A stretch of DNA of 64,000 bases from DATAXP01 sp963708675 (GCA_963708675.1 CAVPTO010000003.1:2108001-2172000), one strand, 5' to 3'. Shown: positions 36,778 through 45,913, counted from the stretch's first letter. Made by a program: numbers and translations. The notes: a model not told the origin generated them from the letters alone.

Positions 36778-37362
36778 ATGGATTTCGAAGTCGAACGTCC
36801 CACGAGACATTGCGCCGTGAGTGGCCGCGCGCTCACGGAAGGTGAGACGTTCTATTCGGTGCTTCGTCGCACGGAGCAAGGATATAGCCGAATCGATTGC
36901 TCGGCCGAGGCGTGGACCGGGCCGAGCGACGACGTCGTCGCGTGGTGGAAATCGCAAGTGCAGGCTCCCGCCGTGACGAAACCTCCGCCGACGCCGAGCG
37001 AGGTGCTGCTCAAATTGTTCGACGATTTGGAATCGTCGCCCGAGCAAATCGAGATGCGCTACGTGCTCGCGCTGCTGATGGTGCGTCGCCGCATCTTCAA
37101 GCTCGACGAGTCGGCGCCTCCGCCGCCAGGCACTCGGCCGGGCGAAACGCTCGCAGTGCATTGCGCACGGCGCGAGGCGACATATCACGTCGCTGTCGCG
37201 AACCCTGACGCGCGACGCGTCGTAGTGTTGCAGGATGAACTCTCACTTTTGTTATCGCCCGCGCCGACGGCTACGCAAGCGGCTGCTGCAAATGCGACAA
37301 CCTCCGAAACGGCGATCTCCGAAACGACGACCGCCCCTGGGAGCGATGTGCGTGCAACGTAA
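36778..37362 (+). CDS. Conserved hypothetical protein, 194 residues
   Basis: A cytosolic protein I know only as a planctomycete hypothetical. It opens with a zinc-ribbon-like half-site (PTRHCAVSGRALTEGETFYSVL, with another Cys at DCSAEAW). A helical centre (SEVLLKLFDDLESSPEQIEMRYVLALLMVRRRIFKL) and a small beta domain (TLAVHCARREATYHVAVANP) follow. The last 40 residues are Ala/Thr-rich and probably disordered. Its end overlaps the start of the next gene by 17 bp, so the two are translated from one message. Confidence 0.8.
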   Translation: MDFEVERPTRHCAVSGRALTEGETFYSVLRRTEQGYSRIDCSAEAWTGPSDDVVAWWKSQVQAPAVTKPPPTPSEVLLKLFDDLESSPEQIEMRYVLALLMVRRRIFKLDESAPPPPGTRPGETLAVHCARREATYHVAVANPDARRVVVLQDELSLLLSPAPTATQAAAANATTSETAISETTTAPGSDVRAT

Positions 37363-38281
37363 CGTCCTTGCGATCTGCGTGCTGGTCATCGTTGCCGCTT
37401 CGAGCGGCGCCGGTTGTCCGCGCGCTTTGAGCAGATACACGCCCGCCGGGCCGCGCGTGTTGACGACGACGGCGTCGCTGGACGACGTCATGCGCACCGT
37501 GAACGACAACAGCGCGAAGATACAGTCGCTGTACTGCTCCGACGCGTCGGTCAGTTCGCCGGGCATTCCATCGCTGCGAACCAACGTGGCCATGGAACGA
37601 CCGAAGCGGTTGCGTGTGCGTGCCGAAACGGCGCTCACGGGGCCGGAAGTCGACGTCGGCAGCAACGACCTGCTGTTTTGGGTGTGGATGAAACGGCTCG
37701 ATCCGCCGTCGGTGCTCTTTTGCCGTCACGATCAATTCGCGGCCAGCCCGATGAGGCAGATGCTGCCGATTCAGCCTGAGTGGATCTTCGAGGCGCTGGG
37801 CGTCACGACGTTCGATCCTGCCGACCAGCACTCGGGACCGACACCCGTGCGCGGCAATCGGCTTGAAGTTCGTAGCGTGCGGCAGACGGCACAGGGGCCG
37901 GTGACGAAGATCACCGTGCTCGATGCCGCGAGCGCGTGGGTGCTCGAACAACATTTGTACGATGCACGTGGCACACGTCTGGTGAGCGTCATCTCAAGCC
38001 AGCAGTGGCGTGAACCGGCCAGCGGAGCGGTGATTCCCAAGCAGATCGAGATTCAGCTACCGGCGACGCAGGCGTCGTTGACGTTGACGATGAAGACGGT
38101 GCAGTTGAATCCGCCGGGACTCGCGGCCGGTCCGATGTTCGAGATGCCGACGTACCCAGGCTCGAGCGTCGTCAATCTCGCGGACCCGAACACGCAACCG
38201 GCGGCTGCGGCTCCGCCGGTCGTCCAGCCTGCTGTGTCGTCGCCGCCGGCGCAGGCCGCATGGCCGGCGACGCGGTATTGA
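37346..38281 (+). CDS. Exported hypothetical protein, probable lipoprotein
   Basis: A 311-residue protein. An N-terminal hydrophobic segment (NVLAICVLVIVAASSGAGC) ends in a Cys that could be lipidated, although the lipobox (SGAGC) is imperfect. The mature part (DDVMRTVNDNSAKIQSLYC..., MERPKRLRVRAET, WVWMKR, ASAWVLEQHLYDARG, IPKQIEIQLP) looks like a LolA/outer-membrane-lipoprotein-carrier-like open beta barrel. The end is a Pro/Ala-rich tail. It overlaps the upstream gene by 17 bp. A role in outer-membrane lipoprotein handling is a guess from fold texture only. Confidence 0.78.
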   Translation: MCVQRNVLAICVLVIVAASSGAGCPRALSRYTPAGPRVLTTTASLDDVMRTVNDNSAKIQSLYCSDASVSSPGIPSLRTNVAMERPKRLRVRAETALTGPEVDVGSNDLLFWVWMKRLDPPSVLFCRHDQFAASPMRQMLPIQPEWIFEALGVTTFDPADQHSGPTPVRGNRLEVRSVRQTAQGPVTKITVLDAASAWVLEQHLYDARGTRLVSVISSQQWREPASGAVIPKQIEIQLPATQASLTLTMKTVQLNPPGLAAGPMFEMPTYPGSSVVNLADPNTQPAAAAPPVVQPAVSSPPAQAAWPATRY

Positions 38282-38287
38282 TTTTCG

Positions 38288-38770
38288 TCACGCGACGAAC
38301 GCCAGCCAATAAAACGTCCAGCCTGTCACCGCCGTCATCACCATCTCGATGACGGCGACCCATCCCCAAAAACGATGATTGCCGCTGTGCGCGCCGGGCC
38401 GTGGCGGGTCGTCGAACCGCCGCAGCGCAGCGGTCACGACATAGATCCACAACAGCGTTGTCGGGATCGCGAAAAACAGATGCACGTAAAGGCTCGGCCG
38501 CACCAATGTCGCGAAGTACGGCGACGGCTCGGCCCGCGCTTCCCATGACGTGAGAAAACGCATGTCGACCTCGAACAGCGCGACGGCCAACAGCAACACG
38601 CTGGCCAACAGCACCTGCACGCGCTTGTGCAACGCGTATTGACGACGCACGCGCACCAGCCACACGCTCCACAGCAGCACGGGCACGACAGCCATCATCG
38701 CCAAAAAGACGACGTCGAGCATGATTGAGGCACGCGTGCCGAGAAACCCGTCGATGCCTTGATAGCTCAT
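38288..38770 (-). CDS. DUF420 family membrane protein
   Basis: A 160-residue protein with four hydrophobic segments: about 18-42 (MLDVVFLAMMAVVPVLLWSVW), 52-70, 92-112 (LYVHLFFAIPTTLLWIYVV) and 138-158. HKRVQVLLASVLLLAVALFEVD and YVHLFFAIPTTLLW are typical of DUF420, a family often near cytochrome oxidase genes, with His residues that may bind metal or haem. It lies 59 bp past the PQQ-repeat gene on the same strand. Confidence 0.82.
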   Translation of the reverse strand: MSYQGIDGFLGTRASIMLDVVFLAMMAVVPVLLWSVWLVRVRRQYALHKRVQVLLASVLLLAVALFEVDMRFLTSWEARAEPSPYFATLVRPSLYVHLFFAIPTTLLWIYVVTAALRRFDDPPRPGAHSGNHRFWGWVAVIEMVMTAVTGWTFYWLAFVA

Positions 38771-38829
38771 GTGCGGCGAACGTCAGCGTGCGTTGCGTGG
38801 GCGTGAAACACGTCGAAGGTTGCGAGGCA

Positions 38830-40173
38830 TCACTCGGCGGCCAAACTCGCGCAGACCAGTTCCTTGTCGTTCCGCGCGAAGACCGATCGATTGGCGTAGG
38901 CAGGATGCGCCCAACACACGCCGCCGCGTTGACGAAGCTGATCGGTCGTCGGGTCGATCAACTTCGTGCGACTGATTTCCTTGTACCCCTCGGGCGATAA
39001 CTGCGCGATGATCAGCTCGCCGCGCTCGTTGAACAACCATTCACGGTCGCCGTTGCGAACCATGTGAATCGTGCTCCAACGCGCGGGGGGCGTGGCATCG
39101 GTGCTTGTCCACACCCGGTCGCCGGTCGCGCCGTCCAAGCAGCGAAGCTCACCATAGCTGTCGACGCCGTAGACATAGTTGCCAATCCACAACGGCGTGC
39201 TGATGATCGAGTGCAAGGCGTCGGTCTTCTTCTCGTCCTGACCCATGCGCCGCCACAACTCGTGCGCGGCGAGCTTGCCTTTGTCCAACTCAGCCATCAT
39301 CGAGCCGTCGTAAAAGCTCGTCACGAACACGCGATCGTTCTCGATGATCGGCGTGCTAATGGAAATGACCATCTTGTGCGGCGGGAACGGCAGCGTCCAA
39401 AACACCTCGCCCGTCTTGGGATCGAGGCCCGCAAGGTGTTGGCCGGTGAGGCACAGCAACTCGCGCCGGCCTGCCTGATCGACCAAAATCGGCGCGGCAT
39501 ACGAGGCGTCGTCATCCATCGCTCGCCAGCGTTCCTTGCCCGTCATCTTGTCAAAGGCGACAAGACACGCGCCAGGACGGCCACCGATCTGCACGATCAC
39601 CAAATCGTCATAGACCAACGGCGACGACGCGATTCCCCAGATCGGCATTTGAATGTCGTATTCCACCGCCAGCGCCTTGCGCCACAACGCGCGGCCCTTC
39701 GTCACGTCGAAGCACAGCAGATTTCCCATCGCGCCCAAGGCGTAGGCGCGATCGCCGTCGACCGACACGCTGGCCCGAGGGCCGGCCTCGTAGCCGATCG
39801 TGTACGGGCAATCGTATTGGAAGGTCCAAAGGTTCTTGCCCGTCTTCTCGTCGAAGCAGTGGACGCGTTCGATCTGCACGGGCGTTGCGATGCGATCGGT
39901 GATGTACACGCGACCGTCGGCGACGGTGGGACCTGAGTAACCGCTAGCGATTTCTGCTCGCCATTTGATCGGCAGCTGCGGCTTGTCGAACTTTTCGACG
40001 AGCCCTGTTTCGCGCCAGATGCCATCGCGCGTTGGGCCGCGCCATTGTGGCCAATCGTCGGCGCGGGCGGTTGCCACACTCAACAACGCGACGATCAGCA
40101 GAACCCCTCTCCCCTTGCGGGGAGAGGGTGCAGCGACTCGCGACAAGTCATCACAATTCAGTGCCACGTTCAC
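38830..40173 (-). CDS. Secreted PQQ-like beta-propeller protein
   Basis: A 447-residue exported propeller. DDWPQWRGPTRDG is the hallmark start of planctomycete PQQ-repeat proteins, followed by blades with AxDxxTGxxxW-like repeats (HCFDEKTGKNLWTF, VAFDKMTGKERWRA, AGLDPKTGEVFWTL). These proteins usually do not bind PQQ and probably act as surface scaffolds. The GTG at 40173 is chosen because it overlaps the TGA of the upstream gene as GTGA and no start occurs closer to the signal peptide. The n-region preceding VLLIVALLSVATARA is encoded by a REP half-unit (40103-40130). Confidence 0.87.
   Translation of the reverse strand: MNVALNCDDLSRVAAPSPRKGRGVLLIVALLSVATARADDWPQWRGPTRDGIWRETGLVEKFDKPQLPIKWRAEIASGYSGPTVADGRVYITDRIATPVQIERVHCFDEKTGKNLWTFQYDCPYTIGYEAGPRASVSVDGDRAYALGAMGNLLCFDVTKGRALWRKALAVEYDIQMPIWGIASSPLVYDDLVIVQIGGRPGACLVAFDKMTGKERWRAMDDDASYAAPILVDQAGRRELLCLTGQHLAGLDPKTGEVFWTLPFPPHKMVISISTPIIENDRVFVTSFYDGSMMAELDKGKLAAHELWRRMGQDEKKTDALHSIISTPLWIGNYVYGVDSYGELRCLDGATGDRVWTSTDATPPARWSTIHMVRNGDREWLFNERGELIIAQLSPEGYKEISRTKLIDPTTDQLRQRGGVCWAHPAYANRSVFARNDKELVCASLAAE
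40103..40130. repeat. REP-like half-unit inside a coding sequence, copy g
   Basis: CCCCTCTCCCCTTGCGGGGAGAGGG is the hairpin of the REP family, here lacking the second hairpin and the GGATGAGGG part. On the minus strand it is translated as APSPRKGRG of the PQQ protein's signal peptide. Confidence 0.75.
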
Positions 40174-41291
40174 TCCGATGTCGGTCGACAATACGACAGC
40201 GCCAACAGCGCGTAGCCAGTAACCAGACTGGCGTCCCCTTCCATCCATCGCGCGTTCTCGTTGACCCACGACCCGTCGGGGCGTTGACGCTTGACGAGGG
40301 CCTGGCTCAGTTCGTCGCGCCAGCGGTGGCTCGTGCCGCTCGCGTCGGTGAACGTCTCGCTGCCGGTCGCGTCGAGCGCCTTGGCAAACGTGTCGTAATA
40401 GTAGAACAGGCCGTTGTCACCCATGCCGGGATTGCTGTCGAGCGTGTAGTTCTCCTGCAGCCACTTCGTCGCCGCCTTCACGCGCGGGTCATCAGCCGTG
40501 AGGCCGGCGTAGATCATGCTCTTCAACCCGGCGTAGGTCATCGAGGCGTAGCTGCGCAGTCCGCCGTTCTCGGCTTTGCCGGCCTGGCTGTTGCCTCCGG
40601 CGGCTGGCGTATAGTAGAAGCCACCGTCGGGATTCTTCGTGCTGAACTCGGTCGTGTTGTACTCGCTTTCGAGATTCTGGCAGCGCGACACAAAGATCAG
40701 CGCCTTCTTGATGGCTTCGTCATCGGGGCCGTTGCCGGTCGCTTTGAGTGCGTCCATCAGGAAGCTCGTGTTCGACAGATCGGGCCGCTTGCTCTTGCCG
40801 TAACCGGCGCCGCCGTACGCGGGGTTCGACGGGTTCGTGTCTTCCGACTCGTCCCACTGCAGCCCCTTGGCAAAGGCCTCAGCCTTCTTGAGCAGCGCGT
40901 CGTAACGCTTGTCGGCGTTAGCGTGATGGAATGCCACGATCGCCAGCGAGGTTTCGTAGTTCTTGTAGTTGGTCTCGGGCTGGTAAATGCCGCCATCCGG
41001 CTGCACGAACGTTTCGAGATATTTCAGGCTTTTAGCGATGAACGGGTCGCTGGTCGTGCGCCGACTGCGCAACAGCGCGGTCGTCACCAGCGCGGTGACG
41101 GAAGGGCCTGTGGCTCCGCTGTACGAACCGTCGTTGGCCTGGGCCTTCGATTGCAGATATTCGACGCCACGAGCGATCGCCTGTTGGCGGGCTTGGGCGA
41201 GCGCTTGCGTGTTGGTCGATACAGGATCGGCCGATGCAATGCCTTGAACCGCGAGAGAAAGAACGATCGAGAAGATTCCGACGTGTCGCAT
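40170..41291 (-). CDS. Secreted prenyltransferase/squalene-cyclase-like repeat protein
   Basis: A 373-residue exported protein of the planctomycete terpene-cyclase-like repeat family. After a signal peptide (MRHVGIFSIVLSLAVQGIASA) come alpha/alpha-barrel repeats with QW-like motifs: AQANDGSYSG, QPDGGIYQPE, NPDGGFYYTP and KRQRPDGSWVNENARW. The long AGKAENGGLRSYASMTYAGLKSMIYAG is characteristic of these proteins. No DxDD cyclase motif is seen, so it is probably not a terpene cyclase. It is the first gene of an operon with the PQQ protein (4-base GTGA overlap) and DUF420. Confidence 0.88.
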   Translation of the reverse strand: MRHVGIFSIVLSLAVQGIASADPVSTNTQALAQARQQAIARGVEYLQSKAQANDGSYSGATGPSVTALVTTALLRSRRTTSDPFIAKSLKYLETFVQPDGGIYQPETNYKNYETSLAIVAFHHANADKRYDALLKKAEAFAKGLQWDESEDTNPSNPAYGGAGYGKSKRPDLSNTSFLMDALKATGNGPDDEAIKKALIFVSRCQNLESEYNTTEFSTKNPDGGFYYTPAAGGNSQAGKAENGGLRSYASMTYAGLKSMIYAGLTADDPRVKAATKWLQENYTLDSNPGMGDNGLFYYYDTFAKALDATGSETFTDASGTSHRWRDELSQALVKRQRPDGSWVNENARWMEGDASLVTGYALLALSYCRPTSE

Positions 41292-41557
41292 AACCTAACG
41301 CTCCTAGGAAAAGAACGTCCCGTATCGGGATTCTCGCAGTACGGGCGCGGCAACACAAGTTGCTGCGTCACCGTCGTCCTCGTAATGAAGCTTAGTTTGA
41401 AGATCGTGAGGCCACTGCTGTCGCACATTGAACGAGACGCTTGACACGCGCCTCGCAGGGCTCAAATTCTTAATTCCCTCCGCGGATTGACGACTCGACA
41501 CGCGCATCGGTGCCGAGGAACCCAAAGCCTTGAGAACCGACGCAGGAGACCACTCGT

Positions 41558-42253
41558 TTGGGCAATGTCCTTGTCCTACAACACGTCGCCTGCGAAACGC
41601 TGGGCACGATCGAACGATCGCTCACGCGCGCCGGTCACACGCATCGGTACGTGCGTCCTTTCGCTGGCGATGCGATCCCGGGGGACTTAAGCGCTGTCGA
41701 TGCGCTGGTCGTCATGGGCGGCCCGATGGGCGTGTACGACGTCGAGGAACATCCGAACTTGCGCGACGAGCTGCGGCTCATTGACGCCGCTCTGAAATCG
41801 AGCAAGCCCGTGCTGGGCGTGTGCCTCGGCAGTCAGCTTATCGCGGCCGCATTGGGCGCCACGGTCAAGCCGAGCGGTCGACATGAGATCGGCTGGCACG
41901 AGCTCACGCTTTCCAAAGGCGACGATCCCGTTTTCGCGGGCCTTCCCACGAACTTCGAGGCGTTGCACTGGCACGGTGACATTTTTGATCTGCCCAAGGG
42001 GACGACGCACCTCGCATCGTCGAAGATGACGCAGAACCAGGCGTTCCGTTTTGGCACGAACGCTTACGCACTGCTGTTTCATCTCGAAGTGACGGAGCAA
42101 ACCATCGACGCACTCGCGAAGACGTTTCCCGAGGACGTTCAAAAGGGCGGCCTCGATTACGAACGCCTGATGGCCGACACACGCAAGAATTTACCGGCGC
42201 TGGAGGAGATTGGTTCGACGGTCTTCGGACGTTGGGCGAAGATGATCAACTAG
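41558..42253 (+). CDS. Class I glutamine amidotransferase-like protein
   Basis: A 231-residue free-standing GATase1 domain. GVCLGSQ places the nucleophile at Cys89, and FEALHWHGDIFDLP and LLFHLEVTEQTIDAL follow, where the last His and Glu complete the triad. Similar stand-alone proteins include GMP-synthase-like amidotransferases that act on gamma-glutamyl compounds. The start is TTG at 41558, inferred because the fold begins immediately (GNVLVLQHV); no better start lies downstream. Confidence 0.87.
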   Translation: MGNVLVLQHVACETLGTIERSLTRAGHTHRYVRPFAGDAIPGDLSAVDALVVMGGPMGVYDVEEHPNLRDELRLIDAALKSSKPVLGVCLGSQLIAAALGATVKPSGRHEIGWHELTLSKGDDPVFAGLPTNFEALHWHGDIFDLPKGTTHLASSKMTQNQAFRFGTNAYALLFHLEVTEQTIDALAKTFPEDVQKGGLDYERLMADTRKNLPALEEIGSTVFGRWAKMIN

Positions 42254-42285
42254 CGTTTTACTGATATGGTCGCGGAACTTAACGA

Positions 42286-42415
42286 ACCCCTCTCCCTCCG
42301 GGAGAGGGTGGCGGCGTAGCCGCCGGGTGAGGGCGGGTTGAAGTAGAAGGCGCTTTCAATCTCAATCCGCCCTAATCCGCCGCTTCGCGGCACCTTCTCC
42401 CGGAGGGAGAAGGGT
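42286..42415. repeat. REP/BIME-like composite repeat, copy h
   Basis: CCCCTCTCCCTCCGGGAGAGGG with a GGCGGCGTAGCCGCC hairpin and GGTGAGGGCGGGTT, a 30-base spacer, then the inverted unit with CCGCTTCGCGG and CCTTCTCCCGGAGGGAGAAGG. It sits between the amidotransferase and formate dehydrogenase genes. Confidence 0.82.
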
Positions 42416-42484
42416 TGATTTGACAATTCACGGGGCATCACACACCACCAAGCATCGCAGCAATGCATCGCAAAGGAGATTGGC

Positions 42485-43687
42485 ATGGCAAAGGTCGTTT
42501 GCGTCCTTTATGACGATCCGGTCGACGGTTACCCGAAGACCTACGCCCGTGACGACATTCCGAAGATTGAGAAATACCCTGGCGGTCAGACCGCGCCCAC
42601 GCCGAAGGCGATCGACTTCAAACCCGGCCAGTTGCTCGGCAGCGTCTCAGGCGAACTCGGCTTACGAAAGTTCCTCGAATCGGCCGGTCACACGCTGGTC
42701 GTGACGAGCGACAAAGACGGCGCCAATAGCAAGCTCGACAAGGAACTGCCGGAGGCCGAGATCGTTATCTCGCAACCCTTCTGGCCGGCGTACATGACGC
42801 GCGAACGCATCGCCAAGTCGCCGAAGCTGAAGATGATCGTGACGGCCGGCATCGGTTCCGATCACACCGATCTGCAGGCCGCCATGGACCGCGGAATCAC
42901 CGTGGCCGAGGTCACGTACTGCAACAGCATTAGCGTCTCCGAACACGTCGTGATGATGATCCTCGCGCTCGTGCGCAATTACATTCCGTCGTATCAGTGG
43001 GTCGTTAAGGGGGGCTGGAACATTGCCGACTGCGTCGAGCGATCGTACGACGTCGAAGGGATGAGCGTCGGCACCGTCGCGGCGGGGCGTATCGGCCTGG
43101 CAGTGCTCAAGCGCCTCAAGCCGTTCGACATGAAGCTGCACTACACCGACCGGCATCGTCTATCTTCCGACGTCGAAAAGGAACTTGGCCTCACCTACCA
43201 TCCGAACGTCGAGTCGATGGTCAAGGTCTGTGATGTCGTGACGATCAACTGCCCGCTGCATCCGGAAACGGAGCACATGTTCAACGACGCGATGATCGCC
43301 AAGATGAAGCGCGGCGCGTACATCGTGAACACGGCGCGTGGCAAGATTTGCGATCGCGATGCGATTGCTCGGGCGCTCGAGAGCGGTCAGTTGGCCGGCT
43401 ACGCAGGTGACGTGTGGTTCCCGCAACCTCCGCCGAAGGATCATCCGTGGCGGACGATGCCGCACCACGCGATGACGCCGCACATCTCGGGCACCTCGCT
43501 GTCGGCACAAACCCGCTACGCAGCGGGGGTGCGCGAGATTCTCGAATGTTATTTTGACAAGAAGCCGATTCGCGATGAATATCTGATTGTCGACGGCGGC
43601 AAGCTCGCTGGTACGGGCGCTCACTCGTACTCGGCCGGCAACGCCACCGGAGGCTCAGAAGAAGCCGCGAAGTTCAAGAAAGTTTAG
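42485..43687 (+). CDS. fdh: NAD-dependent formate dehydrogenase
   Basis: A 400-residue enzyme of the D-2-hydroxyacid dehydrogenase family that oxidises formate to CO2 with NAD+. It matches the Pseudomonas/methylotroph FDH type closely. Asn147 (TYCNSIS), Arg285 (NTARGK), Asp309 and the Gln of DVWFPQPPPKDHPWR, and His333 (TPHISGTS) are the known active-site residues. The GTVAAGRIG loop and Asp222 (YTDRHR) favour NAD over NADP. The N-terminal 90-residue extension and the C-terminal GAHSYSAGNATGGSEEAAKF are also FDH-specific. AAAGGAG (42472-42478) is the ribosome site. Two Rieske oxygenases follow. Confidence 0.95.
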   Translation: MAKVVCVLYDDPVDGYPKTYARDDIPKIEKYPGGQTAPTPKAIDFKPGQLLGSVSGELGLRKFLESAGHTLVVTSDKDGANSKLDKELPEAEIVISQPFWPAYMTRERIAKSPKLKMIVTAGIGSDHTDLQAAMDRGITVAEVTYCNSISVSEHVVMMILALVRNYIPSYQWVVKGGWNIADCVERSYDVEGMSVGTVAAGRIGLAVLKRLKPFDMKLHYTDRHRLSSDVEKELGLTYHPNVESMVKVCDVVTINCPLHPETEHMFNDAMIAKMKRGAYIVNTARGKICDRDAIARALESGQLAGYAGDVWFPQPPPKDHPWRTMPHHAMTPHISGTSLSAQTRYAAGVREILECYFDKKPIRDEYLIVDGGKLAGTGAHSYSAGNATGGSEEAAKFKKV

Positions 43688-43796
43688 CGACCGCGTTGGG
43701 CAGCCATGTCTCAGGCGAAGTTCACGCGCCACGCATGCGATGTGTGGCCGCGAGCGACGGGCGACGGCGACGGTCTGAAGCAGTCAGAAACCTGTC

Positions 43797-44846
43797 ATGC
43801 CCGAAACTGAGATGAGTTTGCCGACGACCGAGCTTCCGCGCGAGTGTACGTTCAGCGAAACCGACTGGCGTGCACTCGCGCCGTTTTGGTATCCGGTTGC
43901 CTTTTCGCACGAAGTAACCAACAAGCCGTTCGCGGCGCGGTTGCTCGATCAGCGGCTCGTGCTGTATCGCATGCCCGACGGCAAAGTCACGGCAGCACGC
44001 GATCTATGTTTGCATCGCGGCACCCCGCTCAGCCTAGGTTGGGTCGATGGCGGCGAGATCGTCTGCCGTTACCACGGCTTTCGCTACGACGGCACAGGTC
44101 AATGCACCTGCGTCCCCGCGAGTCCCGAGCTGAACATCCCAGCGAGACTGCGGCTGGTGGTTTATCCTGTTGTCGAGCGCTACGGCCTGATTTGGACGCG
44201 CCTCGTCGACAACGGACCTTCTCACTTTCCGGAGTTCGATTCGTGGGACGATCCCAGCTATCTGCAAGTGCTACCGAATAGCGTCGAGCTCGACGCGTCG
44301 GCCGGACGACAGATCGAAGGTTTTCTCGACGTCAGTCATTTCGCGTTTATTCATGTCGAGACCTTCGGCGAGCGGCAAAATCCGGAGGTGCCGGACTATC
44401 CCGTCGAGCAAACGCCTGCCGGTTTCCGGGCCGATTACATCAGCACGGTGAGCAACTACCCGACGCACTTGAAGCATCTGAATCCGCCGGGTTTCAAGTG
44501 GCGGCGGTTGTTCGAGATGTTTCTGCCGTTCACGGCGAAGCTGACTGTCTTCTTTCCCAATGACGGCCAGCTGCACATTCTCAATGCCGCGTCACCTGTC
44601 TCGTCACGCAAGACGCGGGTGTTCGTTCCCATCTGCCGCAACTTCGACAAAGACGCACCGCTGCAAGCCACCCTCGATTTCAACCACCAGGTGTTCGAGG
44701 AAGACAAAGCCATCGTCGAGCAGCAATATCCCGAAGATCTGCCGCTCGACCTGCAGGACGAAGTACACATCCGCGCCGACCGTAGTTCGATCGTGTACCG
44801 GCGACGACTTGCTGCTCTCGGATTGGGACGCAGCTACACCGCCTGA
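43797..44846 (+). CDS. Rieske non-haem iron oxygenase, alpha subunit, paralogue 1
   Basis: A 349-residue aromatic-ring-oxygenase-type protein. The Rieske cluster ligands are Cys71/His73 (CLHRG) and Cys90/His93 (CRYHG). The mononuclear iron site is Asp178, His181 and His186 in LDVSHFAFIHVETFG, the D-x2-H-x4-H pattern. Length and spacing resemble O-demethylase or phenylpropionate-type oxygenases rather than two-subunit dioxygenases. It probably cleaves or hydroxylates an aromatic or similar compound using an unlinked reductase. It is tandem with a clear paralogue 29 bp downstream and follows formate dehydrogenase by 109 bp. Confidence 0.9.
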   Translation: MPETEMSLPTTELPRECTFSETDWRALAPFWYPVAFSHEVTNKPFAARLLDQRLVLYRMPDGKVTAARDLCLHRGTPLSLGWVDGGEIVCRYHGFRYDGTGQCTCVPASPELNIPARLRLVVYPVVERYGLIWTRLVDNGPSHFPEFDSWDDPSYLQVLPNSVELDASAGRQIEGFLDVSHFAFIHVETFGERQNPEVPDYPVEQTPAGFRADYISTVSNYPTHLKHLNPPGFKWRRLFEMFLPFTAKLTVFFPNDGQLHILNAASPVSSRKTRVFVPICRNFDKDAPLQATLDFNHQVFEEDKAIVEQQYPEDLPLDLQDEVHIRADRSSIVYRRRLAALGLGRSYTA

Positions 44847-44875
44847 TGCCACCGTTTTGATCTGAGGTAAGCGCG

Positions 44876-45913
44876 ATGAGCGTGACGTCTGTTGCCCCAC
44901 CGTTGCCGCGAGGCTGCACCTTTGCCGAGTCCGATTGGCGGATTCTCGCGAACTATTGGTATCCGATCGCGGTCGCCAGCGCTGTGACCGACAAACCGGT
45001 CGCGGCGACGTTGCTCGACCAACGGCTCGTGATCTATCGCACTTCGAAAGGCATCGTCGTTGCCAACGACCTGTGCATTCATCGTGGCGTGCCGATGAGC
45101 TTGGGACACATGGAAGGGGACGAGATCGTCTGCGCGTATCACGGGCTGCGCTACAACTCCGAAGGTCGCTGTGTCTGCATTCCCGCCGACCCCGGCGGCG
45201 CTGTGTCGCCAAAGTTGCGCCTCACCACGCATCCGGCCGTCGAGCGTTACGGGCTGATCTGGACGTGCTTGTCGGGCGAGCCGGCGAACGTGCTGCCCGA
45301 AATTCCCGAGTGGGATGACCCGACGTATCAGACCGCGCTCCCTGAGCCGATTCCGTTGGCGGCCTCGGCAGGTCGGCAGCTCGAAGGGTTCATGGACGTC
45401 GCGCACTTTGCATGGGTGCATCACGAGACGTTCGGCGATCGCAGCAATCCATATGTTCCCAACTACTCGGTCGAACGTGCCGATTACGGCCTGCACATCG
45501 AGTATCGCAGCACTGTCGGTAACTACATGCGTCAGGACGGTTCGCAAACCGAGCCCGAGCAAGGTGTGCTGCGCGTGTTCGACTGCTACCTGCCGTTCAC
45601 CGCGCGGCTCACGGTGCATCTTCCCGAAGGAGGCCGGCTGGTGATTCTCGACTCCGCATCGCCCGTGTCGGCGCGAAAGACGATCCTCTTCGCACCGTTG
45701 TTGCGGAACTACGACCTCGACACGCCGGTGCAGCCGTTCATCGACTACAACGTGAAGATCTTCAACGAAGATCAGGAGATCGTGCAGGCGCAATATCCCG
45801 AGGATCTGCCGCTGGAACTTGCCGATGAGGTACACATCCGCGCCGATAAAACATCGGTCGCCTACCGCCGCGCGCTGGCAAGCCTGGGGTTAGGGCACGA
45901 CTTCACATCGTAA
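44876..45913 (+). CDS. Rieske non-haem iron oxygenase, alpha subunit, paralogue 2
   Basis: A 345-residue tandem paralogue of the preceding oxygenase; the two align over their full length. Rieske ligands are Cys67/His69 (CIHRG) and Cys86/His89 (CAYHG). The iron site is Asp174, His177 and His182 (MDVAHFAWVHHETFG). Both proteins share the unusual C-terminus YPEDLPLxLxDEVHIRADxxSxxYRR. They differ mostly in the substrate-pocket half, consistent with two substrates or a heteromer. GAGG 12 bases upstream of ATG 44876 is the ribosome site. No ferredoxin or reductase gene is adjacent. Confidence 0.9.
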   Translation: MSVTSVAPPLPRGCTFAESDWRILANYWYPIAVASAVTDKPVAATLLDQRLVIYRTSKGIVVANDLCIHRGVPMSLGHMEGDEIVCAYHGLRYNSEGRCVCIPADPGGAVSPKLRLTTHPAVERYGLIWTCLSGEPANVLPEIPEWDDPTYQTALPEPIPLAASAGRQLEGFMDVAHFAWVHHETFGDRSNPYVPNYSVERADYGLHIEYRSTVGNYMRQDGSQTEPEQGVLRVFDCYLPFTARLTVHLPEGGRLVILDSASPVSARKTILFAPLLRNYDLDTPVQPFIDYNVKIFNEDQEIVQAQYPEDLPLELADEVHIRADKTSVAYRRALASLGLGHDFTS

